DNA of 64,000 nt from Streptomyces sp. NBC_00459 (GTDB lineage Bacteria; Actinomycetota; Actinomycetes; Streptomycetales; Streptomycetaceae). Where the stretch lies: positions 4,712,001-4,776,000 of the forward strand of contig NZ_CP107903.1 in the NCBI RefSeq assembly GCF_036013955.1. Reading direction: 5' to 3'. Below, piece by piece: positions 42,143 through 50,992 of the stretch. Position numbers and translations under genes: made by a program. Numbering within the stretch: the first letter of the stretch is position 1; every line of letters starts with the position of its first letter. Below the pieces are notes generated by a model. That model had not been told where the DNA came from. It saw nothing but the letters and a program-made list of their open reading frames with translations, and made no database searches.

Positions 42143-42615
42143 GCACGTCGACAGGTGAGACTCCCGCCGGAGACCCCAGGCCGACCGATCTGCGGGCCGC
42201 CGCAGACGACTTCACCTGGCTGCTAAACCGTTTCGCCACCGAGACCGCAGGGGTCGTGGACGCCATCGCGGTGTCCTCCGACGGACTGCTGATCGCCGTG
42301 TCGGCGCTGCGCGAGCACGCCGACTCCGAGCGGCTGGCCGCGATCGTCTCGGGCATCACCAGCCTGGCCGCGGGCGCCTCCGGCAACTACGGCCTGGGCG
42401 GTCTGAACAAGGTCATCATCGACCTGGAGGGCGGCCATGTCCTGGTCTCCGCGATCGGGAGCGGCGCCGTGCTCGGCGTGGTCACCGGCAAGGAGGCCAA
42501 GCTGGGCAACATCGCCTACGAGATGACGGTGTTCGCCAACCGCGCGGGCACCGCGCTCAGCCCGCAGCTCGTCCTGGAGCTGAAGAACACCGTAGGCGCC
42601 ACACGTTTGCTGTGA
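42139..42615 (+). CDS. cvnB: Roadblock/LC7-domain protein CvnB
   Basis: A 158-residue roadblock/LC7 protein. It begins DFTWLLNRFATETAGVVDAIAVSSDGLLIAVS, the family's first strand-helix unit, and continues LAAIVSGITSLAAGASGNYGLGGLNKVIIDLEGGHVLVSAIG. Roadblock proteins act as GTPase-activating or dimerising partners of MglA-type GTPases, here probably CvnD. The gene overlaps cvnA by GTGA. Confidence 0.88.
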   Translation: MSTSTGETPAGDPRPTDLRAAADDFTWLLNRFATETAGVVDAIAVSSDGLLIAVSALREHADSERLAAIVSGITSLAAGASGNYGLGGLNKVIIDLEGGHVLVSAIGSGAVLGVVTGKEAKLGNIAYEMTVFANRAGTALSPQLVLELKNTVGATRLL

Positions 42616-42713
42616 GCGCGTGGCGCGTGCCACCGACGCAAGCCGTGGAAAGCCGTGGGAAGCACGAAATACCGTTGAGAGACCGCAGAGAGACGTAGAG
42701 AGAGCGAACACCG

Positions 42714-43157
42714 ATGGCGGACGGCCGCACACCGCGCGGGGCCGGCGACGGCGACGTCGCACCCGTCGGCCCCGCACCCGCCGTCCGGCCCTTCCTGGTC
42801 ACCGCCGGCCGGGTCGCGGGTGCCGCGGGCGAGGCGTCGTCCGGCCGGACGATGCCCGTGGAGACCCAGCTGGTGGCCACCACCGGCGGGCTCGACGCGC
42901 TCCACCGGCTCTCCTTCGAACAGCACGACATCGTCGCCGCCTGCCGCGTACCGCAGTCCATCGCGGAGATCGCGGCCAGGCTGCGGCTGCATCTGAACGT
43001 GGTGCGGGTCCTCGCCGAGGACCTCCGGACGGCGGGGCAACTGTCGGTGCACGTGCCCGACGCCGGCGTCACCCACGACGCATCCGTTCTGCGCAGGGTT
43101 ATCGATGGCCTGCGGGCCATCCCCGACTCCCGGAGGGTACTCCGTGACACCGACTGA
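42714..43157 (+). CDS. cvnC: DUF742-domain protein CvnC
   Basis: A 147-residue protein of the DUF742 family. It has a winged-helix-like middle (LSFEQHDIVAACRVPQSIAEIAARLRLHLNVVRVLAEDL) and the usual PVETQL and VRPFLVTAGR lead-in. It is the conserved third member of conservons, of unknown activity. About 100 bases separate it from cvnB. The ATG is preceded by an AGAGAG run rather than a strong ribosome site. Confidence 0.85.
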   Translation: MADGRTPRGAGDGDVAPVGPAPAVRPFLVTAGRVAGAAGEASSGRTMPVETQLVATTGGLDALHRLSFEQHDIVAACRVPQSIAEIAARLRLHLNVVRVLAEDLRTAGQLSVHVPDAGVTHDASVLRRVIDGLRAIPDSRRVLRDTD

Positions 43158-43743
43158 ACCGCTGGTCCGCACCTCGGCCGGACAGGCCGCCGTACGGCCG
43201 CCGTTGCCGGTGAAACTGGTGATCGCCGGTGGCTTCGGCGTGGGCAAGACCACCGCCGTCGGCTCGATCTCCGAGATCGAGCCGCTGACCACCGAGGCGG
43301 CCATCACCGAGGTCGCGGCGGGCGTGGACGACCTCAGCCACACCCCGACCAAGACCACCACCACCGTCGCGATGGACTTCGGCTGCATCACCATCGACCC
43401 GACGCTGAAGCTGTACCTGTTCGGCACACCCGGACAGGAGCGGTTCGGGTTCATGTGGGACGACATCGTCGAGGGCGCGGTCGGCGGGCTGGTCATCGTC
43501 GACACCCGCCGTCTCGACGACTGCTATGCCGCCGTCGACTACTTCGAGCACAAGCAGATCCCGTTCGCCGTCGCCGTGAACGCCTTCGACGGCCGGACCG
43601 CGCACACCCTGGACGAGGTCCGCTGGGCCCTCGACGTGTCCGAGGGCGTCCCCCTGCTCGTCTTCGACGCGCGCGAGCGCGGCTCGGTACGGGACGCCCT
43701 GCTGGTCGTACTGGAACAGGCGCTGGCACGCTCCGAAGGCTGA
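43144..43743 (+). CDS. cvnD: Conservon small GTPase CvnD
   Basis: A 199-residue Ras-like GTPase. Walker A is GGFGVGKTTAV at about 27-37, switch I lies in HTPTKTTTTVAMDFG, and the G3 motif is LFGTPGQERF. An NKxD-like region reads VAVNAFDG, with an SAK-like FDARER. It is MglA/Rab-like and is expected to switch with CvnB as partner. The GTG at 43144 has a GGAGGG site and overlaps the end of cvnC. No cytochrome P450 (cvnE) follows. Confidence 0.88.
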   Translation: MTPTEPLVRTSAGQAAVRPPLPVKLVIAGGFGVGKTTAVGSISEIEPLTTEAAITEVAAGVDDLSHTPTKTTTTVAMDFGCITIDPTLKLYLFGTPGQERFGFMWDDIVEGAVGGLVIVDTRRLDDCYAAVDYFEHKQIPFAVAVNAFDGRTAHTLDEVRWALDVSEGVPLLVFDARERGSVRDALLVVLEQALARSEG

Positions 43744-43964
43744 CGGAACGGGAAGGACCGCGACCGCGCTTGCGGCATTCCTCATCCTCACCGGCTTCGG
43801 GCGGCCGGAGACCCGGATCTGCTCCGACGATGCCGAACGGCACCTGGAGGAGATCCCCTTCGGGGCCGGGCCCGGTGCGGGGTCCGAGGCCGACTTGTGC
43901 GGATGCCTCGTCCTGCGTCACCGAGGGTCGTGTCCGGCTCGTAGGCGGTGCAGCACGACAACGG

Positions 43965-43999
43965 GAACGGCCGCCCGGTACTTCACCGGGCGGCCGTTC
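43965..43999. terminator. Bidirectional terminator after the conservon
   Basis: GAACGGCCGCCCGGT pairs with its exact complement around a five-base loop, followed by TTTT on the plus strand. It lies between cvnD and the convergent PLD-like gene. Confidence 0.8.
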
Positions 44000-44022
44000 G
44001 CCTTTTCATCCCAGGCCGGAGG

Positions 44023-45783
44023 TCAGGCCCCTTCCTGCCTCCAGGCCTGCGCACCACTCCTGTTGCAGGTGTACTGCTGCACCCGGGAGCCATTGGCCGT
44101 GCCGGAGTTCGCGACGTCGAGGCAGAGGCCGCTGTTCTTCGACATGATCTCGAGTTGACCGTTGCCGGTGTCGTTGATCCACCAGGACTGGGCGGCACTG
44201 TTGTTACAGTCCCAGATCTGGAGCCCGACACCGTTCTGGGTCGAACTGCCCGGGACGTCCAGGCAACGCTGGCTGTTGAAGTTCACCAGCGTCGACGAGT
44301 AGTCGGAGTGCGTCGCCCGGGAGAACTTCTGCGCGAGTGACCAGTTGCAGTCCCATATCTGCGCGATGGTGCCGTTGGCCTTACCACCGGAGGCGATGTC
44401 CAGGCACTTCCCGCTCTGCGGGTTCACATACCGGGTGCCGACGTAGGGGTGGTTGACACCGTCGGCGACCATGGTCGGCCGGCCGGTCCACTTCAGGTTC
44501 TCGAAGTTGTTGTAGTAGGTCGCGTAGACCTGGTCGATGCTCAGCCCACCGACCTGATGGACGTTGAGCAATACCTCGTCGGCCTGCCGCAGGGAGCCGT
44601 ACGTCATGTTCGGGCTGCCTGTCCAGACCTGGCGATTCCCGCTGGAGTCGTTGATCAGGATGTACTTGGAGTGCACATAGGTCGATGCCTGATAGTCGAT
44701 CCAGACACCCGCGCCGCCGTTCCGGAGAGTGGTGGTGGAGTCGTTGTCCTGGTCGGTGACGGTCTCGACATCGCAGCCCCTGGTCTCGGCGTTGACCAGG
44801 GCGGCAGGCACGTATCGGTCGGGGTTGGAGGTCTGCCACGTCGGGACGGCGATTTTGATGCTGCCCCGGGCGTCGTTGTTCTTGCAGTCGACACTGTTGA
44901 TCAGATTGACCACCGGGTCGCTGCCAGTGGTCGGGAAGAACTGGATGTCTGCGTCGCCTGCCGAAGAGGTGACGCCCCGCTGCCCGCCGTAGTTGAGGTT
45001 CGTCGATCCGGCACCCGTGCCGGCGACGCTCCACATGTCGGTGAAGAACTGGCGGAGCTTGTCCTGCATCGAGGACCAGCCCACATAGACGACGGCGTTG
45101 TTGGCCGCCTCGAAGCCGCCGTCCCACTGGGACCAGTTCTGGGACGTCACCAGCACGACATTGCTGGATCCACCGGTGCTGTCGAAGGCGATGAACTTCG
45201 CGTGCATGTCGACGTCGGCGAAACAGCCGTCACGTCGCTGCAGATTCTCGCCGCACACGCGCGCGTCGGACCCGGATGTGGTGGCACCGAAGGTGTTACG
45301 AAGCTTGGTGACGCCGTCCTCGACGATGAAGTTGCCGTTGGTGTCTACGTGGCCGCCGGTGACGAACTGCACCTTGATGCCCCGCTTGGCGGCGTTCTCC
45401 AGCGCGATGCGGACGGGGTTCCCTGCGCCGTAGTCGAGCAGGTGGTAAGCGGCCACCTTGATGGTGCCGGTCGCCTTGTTGATGAGGTCGACGGCCTTGT
45501 TCTCGATGGCGTGGTCGCCCGGCATGGTCACGATGACTTCGGGCGTCACCCCCGCGGCGTAGGCGGGTTGAGCGACCAGGACCGGTATGAGGGCCGCCGG
45601 GAGCAGCAGCGCGGTCAGGGTCGAAGAGAACCTCCGCAGGATTCCACTCCTTGGCGGAGTCCTTCGACCGTGACGGTCGCGGATCTTGGTTCGATGAGCT
45701 GCCGGGCCGGCCGTCGCCACGTCGATTCCGACAGTGCGCAGTGCGGCCGCGAGTGCGCCGCCGATGGTTCTTCCGAGTGTCAT
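44023..45783 (-). CDS. Secreted phospholipase D-like protein with ricin-type lectin
   Basis: A 586-residue secreted protein. A long basic, Ala-rich lead (about 60 residues) precedes the export segment (RRFSSTLTALLLPAALIPVLVAQPAYAAG). Two PLD-superfamily motifs follow: HAKFIAFDSTGGSSN and HSKYILINDSSGNRQ, the HxK(x4)D pairs of the active site, in a domain spanning about 85-440. The C-terminal 130 residues carry two or three QxW-type ricin B repeats (KCLDIASGG, AQIWDCNW, RCLDVPG, LQIWDCNN, AQSWWIND), which bind galactose-containing glycans. The enzyme should hydrolyse phosphodiester bonds at a glycosylated surface. The ATG at 45783 has GGGAGG. Confidence 0.85.
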   Translation of the reverse strand: MTLGRTIGGALAAALRTVGIDVATAGPAAHRTKIRDRHGRRTPPRSGILRRFSSTLTALLLPAALIPVLVAQPAYAAGVTPEVIVTMPGDHAIENKAVDLINKATGTIKVAAYHLLDYGAGNPVRIALENAAKRGIKVQFVTGGHVDTNGNFIVEDGVTKLRNTFGATTSGSDARVCGENLQRRDGCFADVDMHAKFIAFDSTGGSSNVVLVTSQNWSQWDGGFEAANNAVVYVGWSSMQDKLRQFFTDMWSVAGTGAGSTNLNYGGQRGVTSSAGDADIQFFPTTGSDPVVNLINSVDCKNNDARGSIKIAVPTWQTSNPDRYVPAALVNAETRGCDVETVTDQDNDSTTTLRNGGAGVWIDYQASTYVHSKYILINDSSGNRQVWTGSPNMTYGSLRQADEVLLNVHQVGGLSIDQVYATYYNNFENLKWTGRPTMVADGVNHPYVGTRYVNPQSGKCLDIASGGKANGTIAQIWDCNWSLAQKFSRATHSDYSSTLVNFNSQRCLDVPGSSTQNGVGLQIWDCNNSAAQSWWINDTGNGQLEIMSKNSGLCLDVANSGTANGSRVQQYTCNRSGAQAWRQEGA

Positions 45784-46080
45784 GGGCGATCCTCCCGTAG
45801 GTTCTGACATCACCTCGCGGCGAGCTCCGTCCACCCGAGAGTCGCAGAAGCCCCAGACCCCGCCGTACAGCGGCAGGTTGGCTTTTCGCGTAAACCTGTG
45901 CGGTAGCACCTGCTGCCCGGTTCCACCCAGCGCGGTACACCTGACCTGGCACCTGCCCGGCCGTCGCAGGGGTACGAACCACTCCTGGCCGAAGCGGACG
46001 ACGCCCCCGTGCACACCGGCTCGGGGAACCCAGGCAGCCGTGACGCCAGGGCCAAATGCCGTTGCTCGACGGGATTGGAC

Positions 46081-46749
46081 CTAGTTGCTCCGACGCACAC
46101 CCGGTGAGACCGCCGCCCGGCCCACCGCCCAGAACAGGCCCAGCGTCGCGAGCGCCATCCCGGCGACCAGGGTGGCGCCGCCCACCACCTTCTCGTAGTT
46201 GTGCTGGTAGAGACCGTCGACGATGTAGCGGCCGAGGCCACCGAGGCTGACGTACGCGGCGATGGTGGCCGTGGAGACGATCTGGATGGCCGCCGAGCGC
46301 AGCCCGCCGAGGATCAGCGGGAGCGCGACGGGCAGTTCGACGCGCAGCAGGATGTCGGCCTCGCGCATGCCCATGCCCCGCGCGGCGTCCACGGGGGGCG
46401 GATCCACGGAACGCATCGCCTCGTAGGTGGTGACCAGGATCGGCGGTACGGCGAGGACGACCAGCGGGATCATCACGGGCAGCATGCCGAACCCGAGCAC
46501 GAGGGTCGTCACCACCAGCAGGCCGAAGGTGGGCAGCGCGCGGCCGGCGGTGGCCACCAGGGAGAGGACGTTGCCGCCCCGCCCGTAGTGACCGGTGACC
46601 AGGCCGATCGGGAGCCCGATCGCGGCGGCGATGGCGAGCGCCTCCAGGGAGTACTGGACGTGCTCCCACAGCCGGGTGGGGATGCCGTCGTAGCCACTCC
46701 AGTGGGCGCTGTCGTCGAAGAAGGCGTGGATGTAGTTGATGACGTTCAC
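46081..46749 (-). CDS. Quaternary-amine ABC importer permease 2
   Basis: A 222-residue permease of the glycine betaine/proline type with five hydrophobic helices (about 32-53, 65-85, 90-107, 150-170, 190-208). The EAA-loop region reads AARGMGMREADILLRVELPVALPLILGGLR. The GTG start overlaps the stop of permease 1 (GTGA at 46746-46749). It is the last gene of the operon with the ATPase and permease 1. Confidence 0.88.
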   Translation of the reverse strand: MNVINYIHAFFDDSAHWSGYDGIPTRLWEHVQYSLEALAIAAAIGLPIGLVTGHYGRGGNVLSLVATAGRALPTFGLLVVTTLVLGFGMLPVMIPLVVLAVPPILVTTYEAMRSVDPPPVDAARGMGMREADILLRVELPVALPLILGGLRSAAIQIVSTATIAAYVSLGGLGRYIVDGLYQHNYEKVVGGATLVAGMALATLGLFWAVGRAAVSPGVRRSN

Positions 46750-47468
46750 CGGGCTGCGTCCTCCAGGGCGGGCACGGCCGGCTCGGGCCGGACACCGGCG
46801 GGCCTGGACTTCGCGCCGCGCGTGGCGCTCGGCATCCAGGGAGTGAGCAGAACGCGTACGACGACCAGCGCCGCGTCCGCGAGCACCGCAAGGGCGGCAC
46901 TGGTGATCACGGAGTTCCAGGCGAGTTCGGGCCGGTTGTAGATCTGCGCGTCGTGGAGCAGGTTGCCGAGCGCGCCCTGGTTGCCGATCAGCATGCCGAC
47001 GCTGACGAGGCTGATGCTGGACACGGTGGCGACCCGCAGACCGGCGATGATGGCGGGCACCGCGATCGGCAACTGGACCTGGACGTAACGGCGTACGGGC
47101 CCGAAGCCCATGGCGGTCGCGGCGGCGAGGGTCTCCTGCGGGACCGAGCGGACACCGTCGACGATCGCCGGGACGAGCACGACCAGGCTGTAGACGGTGA
47201 GCGGGATCATCACCGTCAGCTCGGTCTGTCCCGTGTAGTCGATGAGGACGACGAAGAAGGCGAGCGACGGGATGGCGTAGAGCACGGTCGTCACCCACAG
47301 CACGGGCGGGTACAACCAGCGCAGCCGCACGCACAGTTGGGCCAGCGGGAGCGCCAGCAGCAGCCCGCCGAGCACCGGCAGCAGGGCCTCGCGCAGATGG
47401 AGCCCGATGAGGCCGAGCCAGTCGTGCTGGAGGTCGCTGGGGATGTCGAAGAAGCGGTTCCAGTTCAC
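46746..47468 (-). CDS. Quaternary-amine ABC importer permease 1
   Basis: A 240-residue permease of the same family, with five or six hydrophobic helices. The EAA region is AAATAMGFGPVRRYVQVQLPIAVPAIIAGLRVATV, and a C-terminal tail is Arg/Pro-rich. The GTG start overlaps the ATPase stop by GTGA (47465-47468). It forms the channel with the other permease. Confidence 0.88.
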   Translation of the reverse strand: MNWNRFFDIPSDLQHDWLGLIGLHLREALLPVLGGLLLALPLAQLCVRLRWLYPPVLWVTTVLYAIPSLAFFVVLIDYTGQTELTVMIPLTVYSLVVLVPAIVDGVRSVPQETLAAATAMGFGPVRRYVQVQLPIAVPAIIAGLRVATVSSISLVSVGMLIGNQGALGNLLHDAQIYNRPELAWNSVITSAALAVLADAALVVVRVLLTPWMPSATRGAKSRPAGVRPEPAVPALEDAAR

Positions 47469-48634
47469 CTGACGACCTTCTGCCCGCTCTTCCCGCTGCC
47501 CCCTGGGGTCGGCCCCTCCGCACTTCCTGCCGCGTGGGCGTGGGCGCCGCGGATGGCGTCGCCGATGGCCGTCTGTGAGACGACACCGGCGGCCCGGCCC
47601 TCGGCGTCCACGGCGACCGCCCAGCCGGTGGGCGACAGGACGGCACAGTCGAGCGCGGCGCGCAGCGAGTCCCGTCCGGCGACGAACGGCCGCCCGCACG
47701 GCAGCAGTCGGCCGGCGTCGACCTGTCCGGCCGTCAGCTCACCGGGCTCGCTCCAGCCGAGCGGACGCCCGTCCAGACCGGTGACGAGGAGGTACGGGGC
47801 CTCGGTCGCGCCGCGTGCGGCGATCTGCTCGGCGGTGGCATCGATCGCGACGATCGGGGTGGTGAGCAGCTCCAGGCCCGCCGAGGAGAAGAACGACAGG
47901 CGCCGGATGCCCCGGTCAGCGCCGAGGAAGTCCTCGACGAACGCGTCGGCGGGGTCGGACAACAGCTCGGCGGGCGGCGCGAACTGGGCCAGCTTGCCGC
48001 CGGTGCGCAGTACGGCGACCATCGTGCCGAGCTTGACGGCCTCGTCGATGTCATGCGTGACGAAGACGATGGTCTTGCCCAACTCCTCCTGGATGCGCAG
48101 GAGTTCGTCCTGAAGCCCCTTACGCACAACAGGGTCGACGGCGGAGAACGGCTCGTCCATGAGCAGCACCGGAGGGTCGGCGGCCAGGGCCCGTGCCACA
48201 CCGACACGCTGCTGCTGGCCGCCGGAGAGCTGGTAGGGGTACCGCTTGGCGAACGAGGCGTCGAGCCCCACCCGTTCCATCAGTTCCCGGGCCCGCGCGC
48301 GGGCCTTGTCCTTGCTCCAGCCGAGCATCCGGGGCACGGTGGCGATGTTGTCGACGATCGTCCGGTGCTGGAAGAGTCCGGCGTTCTGGATGACGTAACC
48401 CATGGACCGGCGCAGGGTGTTGACGGGCTGCTGACGGCTGTCGACACCATCGATGAGGATCGTGCCCTCGCTGGGCTCGACCATCCGGTTGATCATCCGC
48501 AGGGTGGTCGTCTTGCCACAGCCCGAGGGGCCGACGAGGACGGTGATCGAACGATCCGGTATGTCGAGGGAGAGCCGGTCGACGGCGACCGTGCCGTCCG
48601 GATACCGCTTGGTGACTGAATCTATCCGTATCAA
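47465..48634 (-). CDS. Glycine betaine-type ABC importer ATPase with CBS domains
   Basis: A 389-residue ATPase. Walker A (GPSGCGKTT) lies near residue 38, the signature is QLSGGQQQRVGVARAL, Walker B is LLMDEPFSAVDP, and the H-loop is VTHDIDEA. A C-terminal pair of CBS-like domains (GLDGRPLGWSEPGEL, AVLSPTGWAVAVDAEGRAAGVV) probably senses ionic strength, as in OpuA-type osmoprotectant importers. The start is uncertain: a TTG at 48634 (LIRIDSVTKRYPDG) with AAGGG upstream, or a longer frame to 48673. It heads the operon that supplies permeases 1 and 2. Confidence 0.85.
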   Translation of the reverse strand: MIRIDSVTKRYPDGTVAVDRLSLDIPDRSITVLVGPSGCGKTTTLRMINRMVEPSEGTILIDGVDSRQQPVNTLRRSMGYVIQNAGLFQHRTIVDNIATVPRMLGWSKDKARARARELMERVGLDASFAKRYPYQLSGGQQQRVGVARALAADPPVLLMDEPFSAVDPVVRKGLQDELLRIQEELGKTIVFVTHDIDEAVKLGTMVAVLRTGGKLAQFAPPAELLSDPADAFVEDFLGADRGIRRLSFFSSAGLELLTTPIVAIDATAEQIAARGATEAPYLLVTGLDGRPLGWSEPGELTAGQVDAGRLLPCGRPFVAGRDSLRAALDCAVLSPTGWAVAVDAEGRAAGVVSQTAIGDAIRGAHAHAAGSAEGPTPGGSGKSGQKVVR

Positions 48635-48905
48635 AACGCCGAATACCCTTCGGGTCTGGCTGTTTCCGCCCACTCTTGACCAGCCGAGTTTCGGGCCATT
48701 GCGGGGAGAGTCTAAACCTCGTACGTTTCGGACGTTTCCGCGGGAGAGACGCGTTCCGCGCGTCCTGCTGACGGCCGATCAGCGAGGGGCGGCCGAAGTC
48801 GGCCGACGGCTGTCGGATGCCGGCACCCCGAACAGGACGTAATTCTCTGCGCACCCTCTTCGAGGACCTGTACGTTCCCTCCCATGACCGACAACCGAAA
48901 GGGCA

Positions 48906-49328
48906 GTGCCGCGTAGGCGCCCCTCCGCCCTGCGGGGCGGGATTTCCGTCCGGAGGCAGCACTGGCGACGGCGCGCCTCGATCGACCGTCTCTCCGGTTC
49001 CTGCGCTGCCGACATCCGCCGGCTCGAACTGAGCCGCCACTGGCCCGAGTCGACGGCGGAGGCCTTCTCACAGTGGAGGTCTCTGGCGTACGGGCCGCTG
49101 CGCCGATTCACGGAACCCTTTCCGGCCGAGGCATGCGGCATCCCCGGATGCTGGTGCTGCCCGGGGTACTTCCGCGACCACCTCGAAGACGTGATCCACG
49201 CCCTGCCCAGGAAGAGCGCCCGCGAACTGCGCGCGCTCGTACGGTCGTTGGACCGCACGATCCTGGACCGGGCGAGGATCCTCCGAGCCGACCACCCCGA
49301 CGAGCCCTGGTGGCGGGGCCAGTTGTGA
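48906..49328 (+). CDS. Hypothetical protein with Cys-rich motif
   Basis: A 140-residue protein. A basic N-terminus (MPRRRPSALRGG, RRQHWRRR) is followed by a core FTEPFPAEACGIPGCWCCPGYFRDHLEDVIHALP and an end DHPDEPWWRGQL. The C-x4-C-x-C-C cluster could bind metal. The GTG start follows an AAGGG site. It is probably co-transcribed with the small gene at 49345, 16 bases on. Confidence 0.55.
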   Translation: MPRRRPSALRGGISVRRQHWRRRASIDRLSGSCAADIRRLELSRHWPESTAEAFSQWRSLAYGPLRRFTEPFPAEACGIPGCWCCPGYFRDHLEDVIHALPRKSARELRALVRSLDRTILDRARILRADHPDEPWWRGQL

Positions 49329-49344
49329 AAGGGAGAGAGCGACA

Positions 49345-49533
49345 GTGAGCAGGAGACGTTACGTCGCCCGGGGCGTCCCCGGTGGCTACCGGATCTGGAA
49401 CAACCGAGGGCGCCGTTGGTGGGGCGACCTCTACGAGCTGTGCCCCGACGACCTGCTCGCCGAGCTCAACGGGGCGGCGGACCAGGACCGGATCACCGCA
49501 CTGCTCAGGCGATACCGGGCGCTGAAGCGGTAG
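49345..49533 (+). CDS. Small hypothetical protein
   Basis: A 62-residue basic protein (starting MSRRRYVARGVPGGYRIWNN, then WWGDLYELCPDDLLAELNGA) with a clear GAGAG ribosome site before a GTG start. It lies in tandem with the Cys-rich protein upstream. No family is recognised. Confidence 0.5.
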   Translation: MSRRRYVARGVPGGYRIWNNRGRRWWGDLYELCPDDLLAELNGAADQDRITALLRRYRALKR

Positions 49534-49609
49534 CGGTACCGGTTGCGCGCGATGGTCGGGCCTCAGGCACCGACCTCCTCGTCGAGGACGGCGCCTGGGG
49601 TCCTTGCGG

Positions 49610-50992
49610 TCAGTCGCTGATCCGCGGCAGAAAGGAGTCGATCCTGTTGCCGCTGCGGGCGATCAGCACATCCTTGTAGAGCAGGAGTTGGGCCGAGTCC
49701 CCGAAGTCGGGCCCCGGCTTGTCGATGTCGACGTGACCGTGCCAGACCTGGTCGCCCGTGAGCAGATCGAGTGCGGACAGATCTCCGGTGGGGCCGAAGA
49801 AGTACACGACCCCCTGCCCGTCCGACACCACGGGAGACGCGATGCCCTGCATCAGGTCCTGGTCGGGCATCTCGATGCCAACCGGGCCGGTCCACAAGGT
49901 CTTTCCCGTGGTCAGCGAGTAGGCCGAGGCCTTGCCCTGCCGGGATACGGAGATCAGACGGTCACCCACGATCTCCGATGCGACCACGGTCGTCCCTTCG
50001 ACCCGATAGCGGTGTGAGGTCCGCTGCCCGGAGCCGCTGACGGTGGTCAGCTTCTTGTCGGCGCTGAACGCGTCGTTCTCCTCGATCAGGACCAGCCGAC
50101 CCTCCGAGGTCCCGACGAGCGACTGCCTGCCGGGGATGGTCGTGACCTTCCCAGCGCTTCCGGTGGCGGGATCGAGACGGAAGATGTCGGTACCGGAGTC
50201 GTCCGGCTTCCCGGCGTCCCGCGTGCACAGGAGATACGGCGTGTCGCTCAGCACCGCCCGTTGGCACGCGATGCCCTTGTCCCAGGTGTGGCGCCACTTC
50301 TCCTTGCCGGTCAGCGGATCGAGGGCCGACATCGTGCGAAGCGACGGGGTGTTCGCCACCACCGCGCCGTCGATGAGCATGGCGGCCTGATCGCTGCGGT
50401 CGTCCTGCGGCATCTCGACCGACCACAGCAGATGGCCGTCGCCGGCGTCGACCGCCATCAGATCGGTGCCACCCCGGTAGTTCCCGTTCGGCAGGTTCTC
50501 CGAGGTGTGATTGCGGTACGCGTAGACCACCCCGTCACGCACAGCGACCGGATGGTCGAACCCGTCTCCTTCTCGATTGACCTTGACCGTCCACAGCCGC
50601 TTGCCGGTGTTGGCGTCGATCTTCGCGGCGTCGTACTCGGACCCGGCGCAGTACAGCGCGGAACCGTCCACCAGGCAGCCTCGTTCGTCGGCGCCCGGAT
50701 CGTCGCTCGCCCACGGCTTCCAGCCCTCCGGCGACGCCGCCGGCCGCACAGGCCCGTGCTGCTCGGCCGTACCGCCGCCCCCGAAGCCCAACACCGCCAC
50801 CACAGTGATCGCGGCAACGGCGGTCGCCGCCCCCGCGGCCTGCGAGAAACGGCGCCGCCCGCGCCGTCGCACCACCTTGTCGGCCAGGTCACCGGGCGCC
50901 CACACCCGGTCCAGGGCGACCGCGTGCAGCGTCTCCCGGACCATCTCCTCCACCCGTGCCTCCGCCTGCTCCGTCACGTGCTCCCGCGTCAT
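49610..50992 (-). CDS. Membrane-anchored PQQ-propeller protein, partner of SigE-type sigma factor
   Basis: A 460-residue protein with a cytoplasmic N-terminus of about 55 residues (MTREHVTEQAEARVEEMVRETLH). A single membrane segment (QAAGAATAVAAITVVAVLGFG) follows, then an extracytoplasmic PQQ-like beta-propeller of about 380 residues (WTVKVNREGDG, LLWSVEMPQDDRSD, KWRHTWDKG, TLWTGPVG, VWHGHVDID). The layout is that of a possible membrane anti-sigma partner for the SigE gene just upstream, whose stop it overlaps by ATGA. Known anti-sigma proteins of this class bind the sigma factor through the N-terminal domain; this is inference here. Confidence 0.75.
   Translation of the reverse strand: MTREHVTEQAEARVEEMVRETLHAVALDRVWAPGDLADKVVRRRGRRRFSQAAGAATAVAAITVVAVLGFGGGGTAEQHGPVRPAASPEGWKPWASDDPGADERGCLVDGSALYCAGSEYDAAKIDANTGKRLWTVKVNREGDGFDHPVAVRDGVVYAYRNHTSENLPNGNYRGGTDLMAVDAGDGHLLWSVEMPQDDRSDQAAMLIDGAVVANTPSLRTMSALDPLTGKEKWRHTWDKGIACQRAVLSDTPYLLCTRDAGKPDDSGTDIFRLDPATGSAGKVTTIPGRQSLVGTSEGRLVLIEENDAFSADKKLTTVSGSGQRTSHRYRVEGTTVVASEIVGDRLISVSRQGKASAYSLTTGKTLWTGPVGIEMPDQDLMQGIASPVVSDGQGVVYFFGPTGDLSALDLLTGDQVWHGHVDIDKPGPDFGDSAQLLLYKDVLIARSGNRIDSFLPRISD

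Noticed and set aside
43744..43964. Possible fifth conservon gene (P450)
   Set aside because: No P450 motif or long frame exists in this 220-base stretch before the terminator.
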